From Isoetes engelmannii (taxonomy: Eukaryota; Streptophyta; Lycopodiopsida; Isoetales; Isoetaceae), in assembly GCA_011763485.2 (NCBI GenBank), contig JAANSK020288601.1, positions 1-20,149 on the forward strand: a stretch of DNA of 20,149 nucleotides, in the 5' to 3' direction. The notes under the pieces were generated by a model that did not search any database, was not told the DNA's origin, and saw only the letters and a program-made list of their open reading frames with translations. The position numbers were made by a program, and so were the translations under genes. Positions 1-8,197 of the stretch are shown piece by piece. Each line of letters begins with the position of its first letter. Positions within the stretch are counted from its first letter, which is position 1.

Positions 1-215
1 CAGTGATGTACATATATAAGGAAGAGTCTTCCTCTGGTTGAACCATTCCGGTTCAACGCCAGTCTTGAGCCTCCTTGTTCCTGTTCTGTTCTCCTATGCG
101 CCCTCGGGCCATTGTACTCTTGATTCTTTGAGTTATATATCAGATTCTTTATGTATTTCTCTTGTATTTCCTTGTTCTTCGCTCTGTTCTTCGCTCAATT
201 TTTGTAGGTTCATGA
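1..215 (+). mobile_element. possible 3' part of an LTR of an LTR retrotransposon (fossil, partial)
   Basis: The window opens with a TATA-like run (catatataagg) followed by two compact inverted repeats: GGAAG/CTTCC at 21-33 and GTTGAACC/GGTTCAAC at 37-57. A T/C-rich leader then runs to a CA end near 210-215. A TATA box, a short hairpin-bearing leader and a pyrimidine-rich stretch ending in CA are the usual layout of the R-U5 part of a plant Copia-type LTR. No internal retroelement coding sequence, primer-binding site or partner LTR is visible, so a solo or window-truncated LTR is the most that can be said. It could also be ordinary promoter DNA. Age cannot be estimated without a second LTR. 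Confidence 0.28.
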
Positions 216-308
216 CAGCAACGGGTTGGCCTTCGGCCGCCGCGATAAATTTCTTGTAATTCTAATAATATTATAATGATGCTAAAAGAAAACTTCTTTC
301 TTATATGC

Positions 309-464
309 GTATCATGATGGTTGGCACAATGGAAAGAGAAGCAAATCCATGTATCATGATGGTTGGCACAATGAAAAGTATGGATAGAGAAGCAAATCCA
401 TAAGCACATCCATGTATCATGATGGTTGGCACAATGAAAAGTATGGATAGAGAAGCAAATCCAT
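309..464. repeat. three-copy tandem repeat, 42-63 bp period
   Basis: Three head-to-tail copies of a unit beginning gtatcatgatggttggcac and ending agaagcaaatccat lie at 309-350, 351-401 and 414-464. Copies 2 and 3 are identical over 51 bp. Copy 1 lacks 9 bp in the middle. A 12-bp spacer (aagcacatccat) separates copies 2 and 3. The open frame on the minus strand across it is only the repeat being read through and has no protein-like features. Confidence 0.9.
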
Positions 465-1363
465 AGTTTCTGAAGTGAATCTGCAAGATTATTATTTTAC
501 AGGTTATCAACTTATGCCTAACAACGCTGGGCACCGTTACTAGTGTAAAATCATAGAGGTTTAAATAATCTGCCCTAGGACAATCCACCACAAAAATTTA
601 AGCAGTCCATTGCATTTCTATAATTACAATGGTATGTATGCATGAGAGGAAGAGGAGGATACCAAGATGTACTATAGTCTATTGAGACACAATCTGGTTC
701 AATTTAAAACAACTGTACCTCGCAATAACGTCCCCAAATTGACAATTTCGTAAGATTTGGGCAATGGTTTGGAGAAAAACATGGGGAAATTGTTAATGTT
801 CACATGGTATTTTTGTATTTTTTTTTTTCTTTTTCCACGGTTCTCCAATGATCCAGGAATAGGTTGAATTTTTTTTCACGAGGGCTACTAAAAGCAGCCC
901 GACCATGGCGGACGGTGGGAGAGGAAGATTGTTGGATGATCTTGCACCAGCATGCGGCAAAGCATAACTTAGCCGCGAGCAACATCTGGCAGAGCTACGG
1001 GTCTCTGGGCATGGCTTTTTGAATGCAACGGATTTGCTACGGACGGCGGATTTGGTTGCAAAGCTTTTCTTAGGCTTCTGTTGGTGCGCAGGGCTGCTCT
1101 CTTAATTTGAGTTGTTTGGGTTTTGCTTTTCTCGTGAATCAAAATCCTGATGAGCCATCTTATTTTCGCCCAGATTGAGAGAAGGGCCGGTGATAGAGTG
1201 TCTCAGTTTTATTGCCCAAATTGGTGCGGTGAATGACATTCTTCCTCGTTTTGCTGTGTGGATTGATCCGTTTGAAGGTGGATTAGTGGGTCCAAATCCC
1301 ACAATGAAAGAGGCCTTTTGTTCATGGGATGCGGCATTAAAGCCGATGTAGGAAATCCAGCCA
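465..1363. other. no gene recognised
   Basis: I see no conserved coding sequence here. Short open frames on the minus strand at 800-985 and 1102-1302 have no recognisable motif. A plus-strand frame around 1214-1349 reads about 45 codons without a stop (AQIGAVNDILPRFAVWIDPF is part of it) and could be a decayed exon, but I cannot assign it to a family. Confidence 0.5.
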
Positions 1364-1448
1364 TGTATTCTGTCATTGCCAATGTGTTCTCATGCAATTG
1401 CCACTGTATTCTCGTGTACTTGCCGATGCCTTTTCCAATATATGCCAG
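1364..1448. repeat. degenerate 22-bp tandem repeat, about four units
   Basis: Units starting TGTATTCT / TGTGTTCT / TGTATTCT / TGCCTTTT and each ending TTGCC or ATGCC plus two or three bases follow each other at 1364-1382, 1383-1404, 1405-1426 and 1427-1448. The two central units agree at most positions. The outer ones are more diverged, so the repeat is old. Confidence 0.55.
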
Positions 1449-1641
1449 AGCCGGTTCATGTCTCATGGTATATTTTATATGCCAGCGATCTTGATTTGAG
1501 TTGCTTGTGAGAGAAGCACGACAGATGTAGCTCCTTGTGCTTTGTGTGCGCATTGCAATATAAAAATCATCTTTATTTGCAACCATCTCTCTGTTTCATG
1601 TACCTAATGCCTTTCTGCTTGAATGCTGTTTTTGTGTTGCA

Positions 1642-1740
1642 GGAGACTATGCGGTCAGTCTCCAGTCTTCATTTTGTGGCGATGGACAAACCATGTCCAT
1701 TCTGTCATGGCATGCAGGCATCCATTTTTCGTGTGGATGC
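1642..1740. repeat. cluster of three short perfect inverted repeats
   Basis: Three stem-loops follow one another within 99 bp. GGAGACT/AGTCTCC (1642-1648 and 1657-1663) has an 8-nt loop. ATGGAC/GTCCAT (1682-1687 and 1695-1700) has a 7-nt loop. GCATCCA/TGGATGC (1718-1724 and 1734-1740) has a 9-nt loop. A near-palindrome around CATGGCATG lies between the second and third. The plus strand also reads open here (part: DKPCPFCHGMQASIFRVDAS), so the inverted repeats might be incidental to a decayed coding piece. Confidence 0.6.
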
Positions 1741-2798
1741 TAGTAGATCTATAAATTTTCGCTTTATAGCAATTAATTTAATTTCTCACTATTCTTTAAT
1801 TACTATCTTTATTATTTTGGGTCTATGTTCAATTTTTGTTCCTAACCGTTGATCTGGTGAATTTATTCTTCGTTTCATGCCACATCAACAACCTCAGAAT
1901 TTTTAAAGGAAACTTGCTGCGCAACTTTCAATGGTGCACAACAAACCAATGGTGCCACATAACACAAAAATATCTATTCTAACACCATTGAAAAATTTGT
2001 TGTGAACGCAACAGCAACAGCCCGAGATTCCACAGATCTCAGGCTTGGCAAGCACACACGCCATGGAGGATTCCAACTTGCCTTGAACAGAATCCTCATC
2101 GCATCTCCCAAATCATGCCAAATCATTTGCCTACCTTCCAGAGGAAAATTGGAGGCCAAATCCAAAGTTGTGCTCTGCTCTGCACAATCAATCTATAATG
2201 CTTTACTGTCAGAACATTGGCATAAAGAACAGAAACGTTCAAATCATAACAAAGAACTCGCTATGAAGGGCGTTGCCTTCAAAGAATTCGCTAGTTGTCT
2301 GCGCAAGAGCTTCTGCTATCCTCAACGCAATGAAAAGTGATGTCTATAACAAAAGCAGGCAGCCAGCTTCTTGTGTTTCGGATTCATGTCGTACTGCCGT
2401 AGATGGAGCAAGCTAGCTTTCCAAGGATCCAACTGCAGAAGCTCTTTCCAATCTGAACTTCCGGAACAATCGATGATGGGCCTCTGGCCTGATCCAGCAT
2501 GTCTGTTGCCCGCATTTGGGTTCATAGCCGCTGCTCGACAGGCTTCACATGCCCTTCTATTTTCATACCTTCACAAACAAGAATAATTTTCCCTTCGAAA
2601 CCAAATCTACATTAGAAATTCGCCCCTTAAGCCAATTAAGCTCCTCTAAAGTGGCAAAATATACCCTTTTTTGTACAATACAATACAATTCTTAGTCCTC
2701 ACCATTGCCAAAACACCCTTTCCCAATACGAAACGAATTGGGCAAAGTAATGGCACTGGCTCTTTCTTAGGGATTCCTTGCACGGACAACCTTCTTTG
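1741..2798. other. no gene recognised
   Basis: Open frames exist on both strands (plus 2002-2340 and 2371-2586; minus 1974-2165 and 2322-2525), but they overlap one another, lack recognisable domains and show no clear splice framework. The minus frame at 2322-2525 has a protein-like stretch (SSDWKELLQLDPWKASLLHL) that could be a remnant exon of unknown origin. I make no functional call. Confidence 0.4.
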
Positions 2799-2807
2799 TT
2801 ATTTTTA
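2799..2807. repeat. 9-bp target-site duplication, left copy
   Basis: TTATTTTTA immediately left of the GGGAA terminus, identical to the right copy at 3964-3972. The site is AT-rich, so a chance match of 9 bp is less improbable than in mixed sequence, but its exact adjacency to both TIR ends argues for a true duplication. Confidence 0.9.
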
Positions 2808-2888
2808 GGGAAAATTATGAAAATGCCCTTGTATTTTTGCTTATTTGTCAAAATGCCCCAATATTTCTAGTATTTGTCAAAATGCCCC
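2808..2888 (+). repeat. left terminal inverted repeat of the Pack-MULE
   Basis: 81 bp pairing with 3885-3963. It contains the motif AAAATGCCC three times with a regular spacing of about 29-30 bp (2820, 2850, 2879). The last two copies sit within a longer direct repeat, ATTTGTCAAAATGCCCC. Regularly spaced sub-terminal motifs are candidate transposase binding sites. Confidence 0.92.
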
Positions 2889-3509
2889 AGTCGCAGTCGC
2901 ACTGTATTCCGCCATAGACATGAACTCGGTCTTTTAGAACTAAATTTCAGTGATTCAAGGCAACGGATTAAAACCGCCTTAGATCAACTTGAATAGGCCC
3001 GCCTTGAATCTTCCTGCCACTAGAAGCACTAAACGACCAAAGGGTGAAAAGAAGCGGGCAAAAAACCCAGGTGTGTTTCCACACGAGTGGCCTCTGGCTT
3101 CAATACCAAAATTGTTGTGTGACGGGATAGGCCCCAAGACTTCCTTTAGTCCGGCAATTCGTCCTTAAGGGTCGTGGTTTCCTTCTTCCTGTTTCTTGGA
3201 AAAAAATAAAACCTAAACTTAGTTTACAAAGAGACCCAGGCATCGTTTTTCTCAAACGGCACAACAAATGGTGAACTCAGTTTATTATCTTGCTTGAGCA
3301 AGTGATTTTATGTATTTGCAGGGCAGGAAGCAAGAAAAGCAGGATTGCAAAAGCAGGAAAAAAAAGACGGATTGCCCTTTTTGTATCTAGTCCAACTGAT
3401 TTGGCCAGGGGCACAGACACCCTTTCTCTATAGCTCTTGGGTTTGGGCTTTTTGGCTTTACGAATTGACAAAAACTAAGCTCATTGCCTTATATGGCTCT
3501 GCTGCACAA
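2889..3509. other. Pack-MULE interior left of the bHLH fragment, origin unknown
   Basis: About 620 bp between the left TIR and the recognisable bHLH exon. It may hold intron or upstream sequence of the captured gene, since a tatttgcag acceptor-like site lies just before 3322, but I recognise no coding block. An open frame from 3345 runs without a stop into the bHLH fragment. Its first ~55 residues do not resemble the family. Confidence 0.45.
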
Positions 3510-3832
3510 GCAGATCGAGCTTTTATTGTTGCAGATGCAATATTCGAGTATGTGAAGGAGCTAAAGCGAACTGTACAGGAACTGCAGCTTCTGGTGCAGG
3601 ATAAAAGGCAAGGGGGAGCTAAGCGAAGAAAGAAATACGCAGACGAAGGTGGTCCTGCAGATATGGAAAGCAGTTCCGCTCAGCAGGAGTCCAGAAAGGG
3701 GGCATGCAACTCCGAAGCTCTTGGCTTCAGTGAACATCGCAGCTTGGTTACCCATGTTGATGTCGAATCGTGGATGAACAGGCCAATATTAAGGTTACCC
3801 ATTCTCAACGGCCTCGCCGAAATTGCTTATTA
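3510..3832 (+). pseudogene. captured fragment of an EAT1/bHLH10-like bHLH transcription factor gene
   Basis: The frame reads ADRAFIVADAIFEYVKELKR, which matches the loop-helix 2 part of the bHLH domain in the plant bHLH10/89/91 and EAT1/TIP2 subfamily (typically TKADRASIVGDAIEYIKELLRTV). A family-typical leucine-rich extension and basic patch follow (LLVQDKR, KRRKKYAD), then the conserved DMESSS and a THVDV block at 3750-3764. The family continues RIVDDEVNIKL. Here that block is found one frame over (IVDEQANIKV, then RPRRNCLL ending ~3832), so one base appears lost at the arginine codon after HVDV. The basic region and most of helix 1 are missing, so the product could not bind DNA as a normal bHLH. 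A pyrimidine-poor but plausible splice acceptor (tatttgcag) lies at ~3321. In seed plants the family acts in the tapetum. Here the copy is a transposon passenger and probably non-functional. Confidence 0.82.
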
Positions 3833-3884
3833 CAAGGCCATAGCTCTCTTCCGGAAGAAGCTACAACTAAGGGCATGAGGTTTA

Positions 3885-3963
3885 GGGGCATTGTTACAAA
3901 TACGAGAAATATTGGGGCATTTTAACAAATAAGCAAAAATACAAGGGCATTTTTATAATTCCC
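3885..3963 (-). repeat. right terminal inverted repeat of the Pack-MULE
   Basis: 79 bp, reverse complement of 2808-2888 with about five mismatches and a 2-bp gap near the outer end. It also carries the regularly spaced GGGCATTTT motifs in mirrored order. Confidence 0.92.
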
Positions 3964-3972
3964 TTATTTTTA
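3964..3972. repeat. 9-bp target-site duplication, right copy
   Basis: TTATTTTTA immediately following the terminal TTCCC of the right TIR, identical to 2799-2807. Confidence 0.9.
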
Positions 3973-5090
3973 TTTTTATTCAATTTCACATACATATATC
4001 TATGCGAACGAGGAACTATTTATACGTGGGTCTGAGGTGTAAATTCCCAAACACTTGGCTTGTCATGATCCACCGAATATCTCAAGATCCAACGATCCAA
4101 TTAAAGTGACGGAAGATATTTTAACAACTGTCAACTTTGTCGATCCTCCAACCAAATACTCACATTTGAGTTTGACTCCCAACACAATGAAGTCGAAGGC
4201 ACTGGCTCCGCCAGCACTAAATTTTTGTATAAAACAAAGATACTAAAAATTGTTAAGCATGGACTTCCAACATTTGTGTTTCGAAACGTCAGAAAAGTGT
4301 GTGTAAGGAACAAACTTGCACCATAATTTTGAGCCCTCACTTTCTTCTGAAAGATGAAAAAACGTACTAATAATCTGAAAGCAGGAGCCATTCTTGCACA
4401 GAACAGGTAACCCTCTTAGTGTACTCCTGCGTGTTTGGTTCATCCGTTATTTGTGGATGATAGAAAAATCTTCTTCTATGCAAGCAACAGACCACTTTCC
4501 AAATAAATCCAAACGTTGTAACCGGAAGTAACTCAATTTTGCTTGATCTAAAATGCTGACACATTTCAGGCAACCATTGGCCCAAATCAGACAACGCAAT
4601 TTGGAGAAACTAAGTACAGGTTGCTAGAACATGTTTTGCCCATTACTAATTATTTCATTGTTACCCCTCAATGGGCATGCCAAGACCCCTTTCCACTACG
4701 AAAACTATACGGACAAGCAAAGAAACATACCTAGAATTCGGCAATCCATGGTCGGAAGATGACATAAAATTTGAAGGAAAAGAAGGTTTAGTGGGGCATA
4801 TAATTGACTGCTTCCACGCTTCTTAATATATCGTCCTTAATGCACTGTAGTGGATTTCCGTTCGTTGCACTAGAGTACATCATCTTACTACTCAGTCTCA
4901 TTACTTCCCCGCTGAAACTTAGAACACAAATTTTATGGATTTATGCAAGGTAAAGTAGCCAGTCACAAAATCAAAATAAAATTAGTATGGAAGTTTGTGG
5001 CAAAAAACACAATGATGCAAATGTGCACCATCCCCATTTACAGATGACACCATCACTTAACATCTGAACGGAGTAGCATCTTGACATTAG
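3973..5090. other. intergenic; its right part is the likely 3' UTR and flank of the splicing factor gene
   Basis: No conserved coding region is visible. Short minus-strand open frames at 4131-4594 overlap one another and carry no recognisable domain. The segment just left of 5091 lies downstream of the minus-strand gene and should hold its 3' UTR. I could not place a convincing minus-strand AATAAA signal. Confidence 0.5.
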
Positions 5091-7557
5091 CTACCTCCAT
5101 GTGGATCCACCCAAACGAATGACATCCTCTGCACTAGTATCCTTCAAACGGAAACCACTGCCATTTCCCTCTTTGTTGTTCCCACTTGCATCACCATATA
5201 CATCACGTAGCTTTGACAAAGTCAGTGAAGCAGATGCTCTTTCACCTGGACTTCTTCCTAAATCAACGCTCCCACTCCGTGGACAACTTCGGCTTCGACT
5301 TCTGCTTCTACTCTGATGATGCCTGGACCTAAGTCTCTCCTTTTCTCGTGCTCTTTCCCTGTCTCTTTCCCTTTCCCTGTCTCTTCCCTTTTGTCTCTCT
5401 CTATCACGATGTCCAATTTCATAATCTTTCCCCTTGTCTCGCAATTTATCCCTGTCCCTGTCCCTGTGATCCCTTGCCTTCTCCAGATCCTTTGATCTCT
5501 CCACATCTCGATCTCTACGATCTGCTTCCCTTTGTCTATCACGTTCCCTGTCCCTGTCACGATCAATTTCACGCTCTCTTTCATCCCTGGAACTCTTATA
5601 TCCTCGTCGATCATCACCAACATCATTATCACGGGTTGGCGGAAGACTTCGACGAACAGGAGAAGAGTCACGAGTTGAAGCCCTGTGGGGGGCACGCTGC
5701 CCAAAGGAAACAGAGAGGGCAGCTTTTACAGATGGGGGCCTACGAGCTGTATCATCTGAACCATGCCTGCCACCAGTTCCTGTAACCCCAGCTGGCTGTG
5801 TGGGAAGCTTTAGTTTCTCTAGATTAGCAGTTATCTGACGTAAAACAGGAACTGGTATACGCGGAAAAAGTGTGTCGAAATAATACTGTAATTTTAAACA
5901 ACAAAATAAAACTACTCAGCAAATTGACAAAGTTAATTGATAAGCCATCGTAAGAAAAACAGCTCCTTGATAACGAATTTCATATCCTCAAGAAAGAAGA
6001 TACCCACATTTTCTGCAAAACGTCATCACTTCTAAACATACATAAAACTCCATATTGCATAGAAAGGTATACCTGATCTAGTAAAAGATCCCGTGTATAT
6101 ATTCCCATGGTTGTCAACCTTCCATTGGAACCAGGCGAGAATTCCTGCCAAAACTTATATTTTTTTCTTAAAAAATACGACATGATTAACATGGAAAATA
6201 TATCATCGACAGCGTAAACAAATTGTCTTTGTATATAATAGCTTTGTAAGAAATATATATTACAAAAACGAACATGCCAGACACAGTTCTGCAAATGTAT
6301 CTCAATAGAAAAAGAAAAATAATATTGAAGTAGACTGCTTTCAAAGTATCCTACAAAGGTGAAAATACCTCATCGTCTTTTACATAGGGTTCAAACCAAC
6401 TCCATAACATCTTTGGATCCCCGACATATCGCAAGTACAAAAAGCCTATCTGAAAACCAAATGAACACCCATAAGACGAAAAGGTCAGGTGTAGAAATTA
6501 GTTGAATAATAAGCAGTGACATTTTCATTCATACAGATAACGTAATGATTGATAATTGATCCTTTCTTTGAACTGTGCATCTTCACAAACTATTTCTAAA
6601 AAAGACAATTACTGTGTCTAATGGCTATTATTTGAACTTAACAATGTAAATGGATCCCCTCTAACAATATCCCATCTGTTACAAGGAGCTTTTACATATA
6701 TACGCGCCAGAATAACAGAATTATAAAAAAAGGAGAGATGATTAAGATGAAAGTGGTATGGCACACGATTCAAGAGAAACATAGGTAAAAAAGAGCAAGA
6801 TATGTAAGCTTAACACCTGGGAAGTACTGTTCCTGGCAAGGCTTCCATAACCATATATAAAACAAACCAAATACTGTGAGCAGTTGAACGCCGAAACGAG
6901 GGTTAATGTGGATGATACATACTGAGAAACTCTCCAAAGATCTCAAAATGGTGTTGCAAGCACATAGCCTATGTTTCTGCCAAGAAGTAAAACATTGTCT
7001 GCAAATGTCAGACACAAATTTGCCCCACACTCAAAATCCAACAGTATCAGGCACCAGACTTTGCCTGGTTTGAGCCCTTCTTGTACTTCTCGATGTGTAG
7101 ATATTCATACTTCAAATTTATTGCTAACAGGACATTTTAAAAGAACCTGGAAAAAGATGTCATAGAACTGCAGAAAAATAAATACTGCTTTGCCAAAATT
7201 TTTGCGGTGATTTAGCATACATCCTACGTTGGCCAGAACTCATGAAAATCATAGCATAGCAGACCTTACCGCACGGATGTACGGAGAATCGGAATGAGTG
7301 AGAAGTCCGTGCATCTGCTTAGACGTAAGCTTCATAGTGAAGAACTTGTATAAGAGGCAGAATGCTGTGGACGGACCCCGACAATTACCGGTCATCCAAG
7401 GCTCCACATGATCAACCTGATTATATATCTCGTCGATAACCTCGTGATAGGTCTTCAACCTGTACAACTCCTTGAAATAATCTGAAGACAGTATGTTCAT
7501 ACATAGAACCTTCTCCAAAAGCGCATCGATGGATTTGCCACATGTCTGGACCTCCAT
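5091..7557 (-). CDS. PRP38B: PRP38B/SRL1-like pre-mRNA splicing factor, four exons, intact
   Basis: Spliceosome component of the PRP38 family (nuclear; PRP38-type proteins act with the tri-snRNP during spliceosome activation). Coding exons on the minus strand are 7270-7557 (96 codons), 6369-6449 (27), 6073-6144 (24) and 5091-5885 (264 plus stop), giving 411 residues. All introns (820, 224 and 187 bp) are GT-AG and phase 0. Residues 1-~170 form the PRP38 domain: LLEKVLCMNILSSDYFKELY, then HVEPWMTGNCRGPS, IGFLYLRYVGDPKMLWSWFE, FSPGSNGRLTTMG and YYFDTLFPRIPVPVLRQI. The tail carries SVKAALSVSFGQRAPHRAST, RD/RE repeats (~237-332) and an RS tract (~333-353). It ends in the conserved SKLRDVYGDAS and EDVIRLGGSTWR, as in Arabidopsis SRL1. 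The start at 7557 matches the family N-terminus. Length and all blocks agree with a functional gene. The symbol follows family resemblance; the PRP38A paralogue lacks this type of tail. Confidence 0.95.
6450..7269 (-). other. intron 1 of the PRP38B-like gene
   Basis: 820-bp intron. The donor is GTAAGG directly after the GCG codon at 7270; the acceptor is TTTTCAG before 6449. It interrupts between RA (residues 95-96) and IGFLYLRY. No nested gene is visible. The small open frames inside it carry no recognisable domain. Confidence 0.9.
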
Positions 7558-7819
7558 CCCTAGTTAGGGCTATATCATATGAAAAGGGCGCTGCTCCAGC
7601 GCCTTGAGTCGGGACCGGCTCCTAGTAATTGGAGCGGCCCCCTAACCTAAACATGTCGATTTTTATTCGACGGATATTCTTGAGCACCCTGAAATTTGCT
7701 GCCGTCACACATTTGCGGATTCAAATTCTGGTGCTGGAAAATTGTTCCTGCTTTTGACGTTGCCTTTCTTTTTGTTACGGTGGTGGATGCGGATATGCCA
7801 AAATAATATTAATATTCTA
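7558..7819 (-). promoter_or_regulatory. 5' leader and proximal promoter region of the PRP38B-like gene
   Basis: About 260 bp lie between the start codon and the Helitron-type terminus at 7820. Two stem-loops fall close to the ATG. GGCGCT/AGCGCC (7587-7592 and 7598-7603) has a 5-nt loop. GCTCC/GGAGC (7618-7622 and 7631-7635) has an 8-nt loop and can be extended with a bulge to CC/GG. Both would lie in the 5' UTR of the minus-strand mRNA if transcription starts further right. I see no clear TATA box in the right position, and the transcription start cannot be read from sequence. Confidence 0.45.
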
Positions 7820-7849
7820 CTAGTAAACGTGTGCCCGGCGTTGCCGGGC
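7820..7849 (-). mobile_element. Helitron-type 3' terminus
   Basis: Read on the minus strand this is a GC-rich hairpin, GCCCGGC-AAC-GCCGGGC (7833-7849), then nine nucleotides (ACACGTTTA), then CTAG (7820-7823), followed outside by T (plus-strand A at 7819). A short GC-rich hairpin about 10 nt before a terminal CTRR, inserted between A and T, is the diagnostic 3' end of Helitron rolling-circle transposons. The element body therefore extends to the right. The 7-bp stem is perfect, so the end is not badly decayed. No Rep/helicase coding is visible nearby, so the copy would be non-autonomous. Confidence 0.72.
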
Positions 7850-8197
7850 TAATGTTCTAGCTTGTGTGTTTACTTGGCATTTAACATCCATATAGGTTCA
7901 ACTTCAAAAAACATCACAGTTTGATGCTTGCAAGAATGGACATGATTTGCTTATTAGCACGTTTGCACAAACGAGGGTTGGAACATTAAGTCCCTCTGAG
8001 GCTATCCACGTTGCCGCCATCTAGGTTTTCTGTGGAGGTGGAGAGCTTCAGAATCATTGGATTCAATCTACGGCCACCGAAATTCATGGTAATTCCAGCC
8101 TGTCCATGGGTGCGTAGGAAGTTACGCTCGCTTTGGGGAGGAGCGACATCGAATTGGAAATAACTCTCAGGATTTAGGGACAGAATGACGAGGAATC
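7850..8197. other. no gene recognised, between Helitron hairpin and PPR fragment
   Basis: About 350 bp without a recognised gene. It could be the sub-terminal Helitron sequence together with 5' flanking DNA of the captured PPR gene. Confidence 0.4.

Larger units (their letters stand above)
2808..3963. mobile_element. Pack-MULE: non-autonomous Mutator-like DNA transposon with captured bHLH gene fragment
   Basis: The two ends are long terminal inverted repeats: 2808-2888 (81 bp) and the reverse complement of 3885-3963 (79 bp). By eye they differ at about five positions plus one 2-bp gap, roughly 94% identical. The ends begin GGGAA, as in many plant Mutator-like elements. Directly outside lies a perfect 9-bp duplication, TTATTTTTA, at 2799-2807 and 3964-3972, which is the hallmark target-site length of the Mutator superfamily. 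The 996-bp interior has no transposase. It carries a piece of a host bHLH gene (see 3510-3832), which is the definition of a Pack-MULE. The element is 1,156 bp, typical for the class. Near-identical TIRs and an intact duplication suggest a fairly recent insertion. Confidence 0.93.

Noticed and set aside
36-57. GGTTCAA-type sequence resembling a tRNA T-arm
   Set aside because: It is a simple 8-bp inverted repeat with no acceptor stem, D-arm or anticodon arm around it.
301-591. Minus-strand frame with a repeated FASLSILFIVPTIMIHG peptide
   Set aside because: It is the 51-bp tandem DNA repeat read through; there is no start context, domain or splice framework.
3277-3471. Minus-strand frame inside the Pack-MULE
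   Set aside because: Overlaps the plus-strand frame leading into the bHLH fragment; no recognisable domain.
5348-5785. Plus-strand open frame rich in Pro, Cys and Phe, and a second minus frame at 5258-5704
   Set aside because: Both are shadows of the RD/RE/RS-rich tail of the minus-strand splicing factor; the low-complexity codons leave other frames open.
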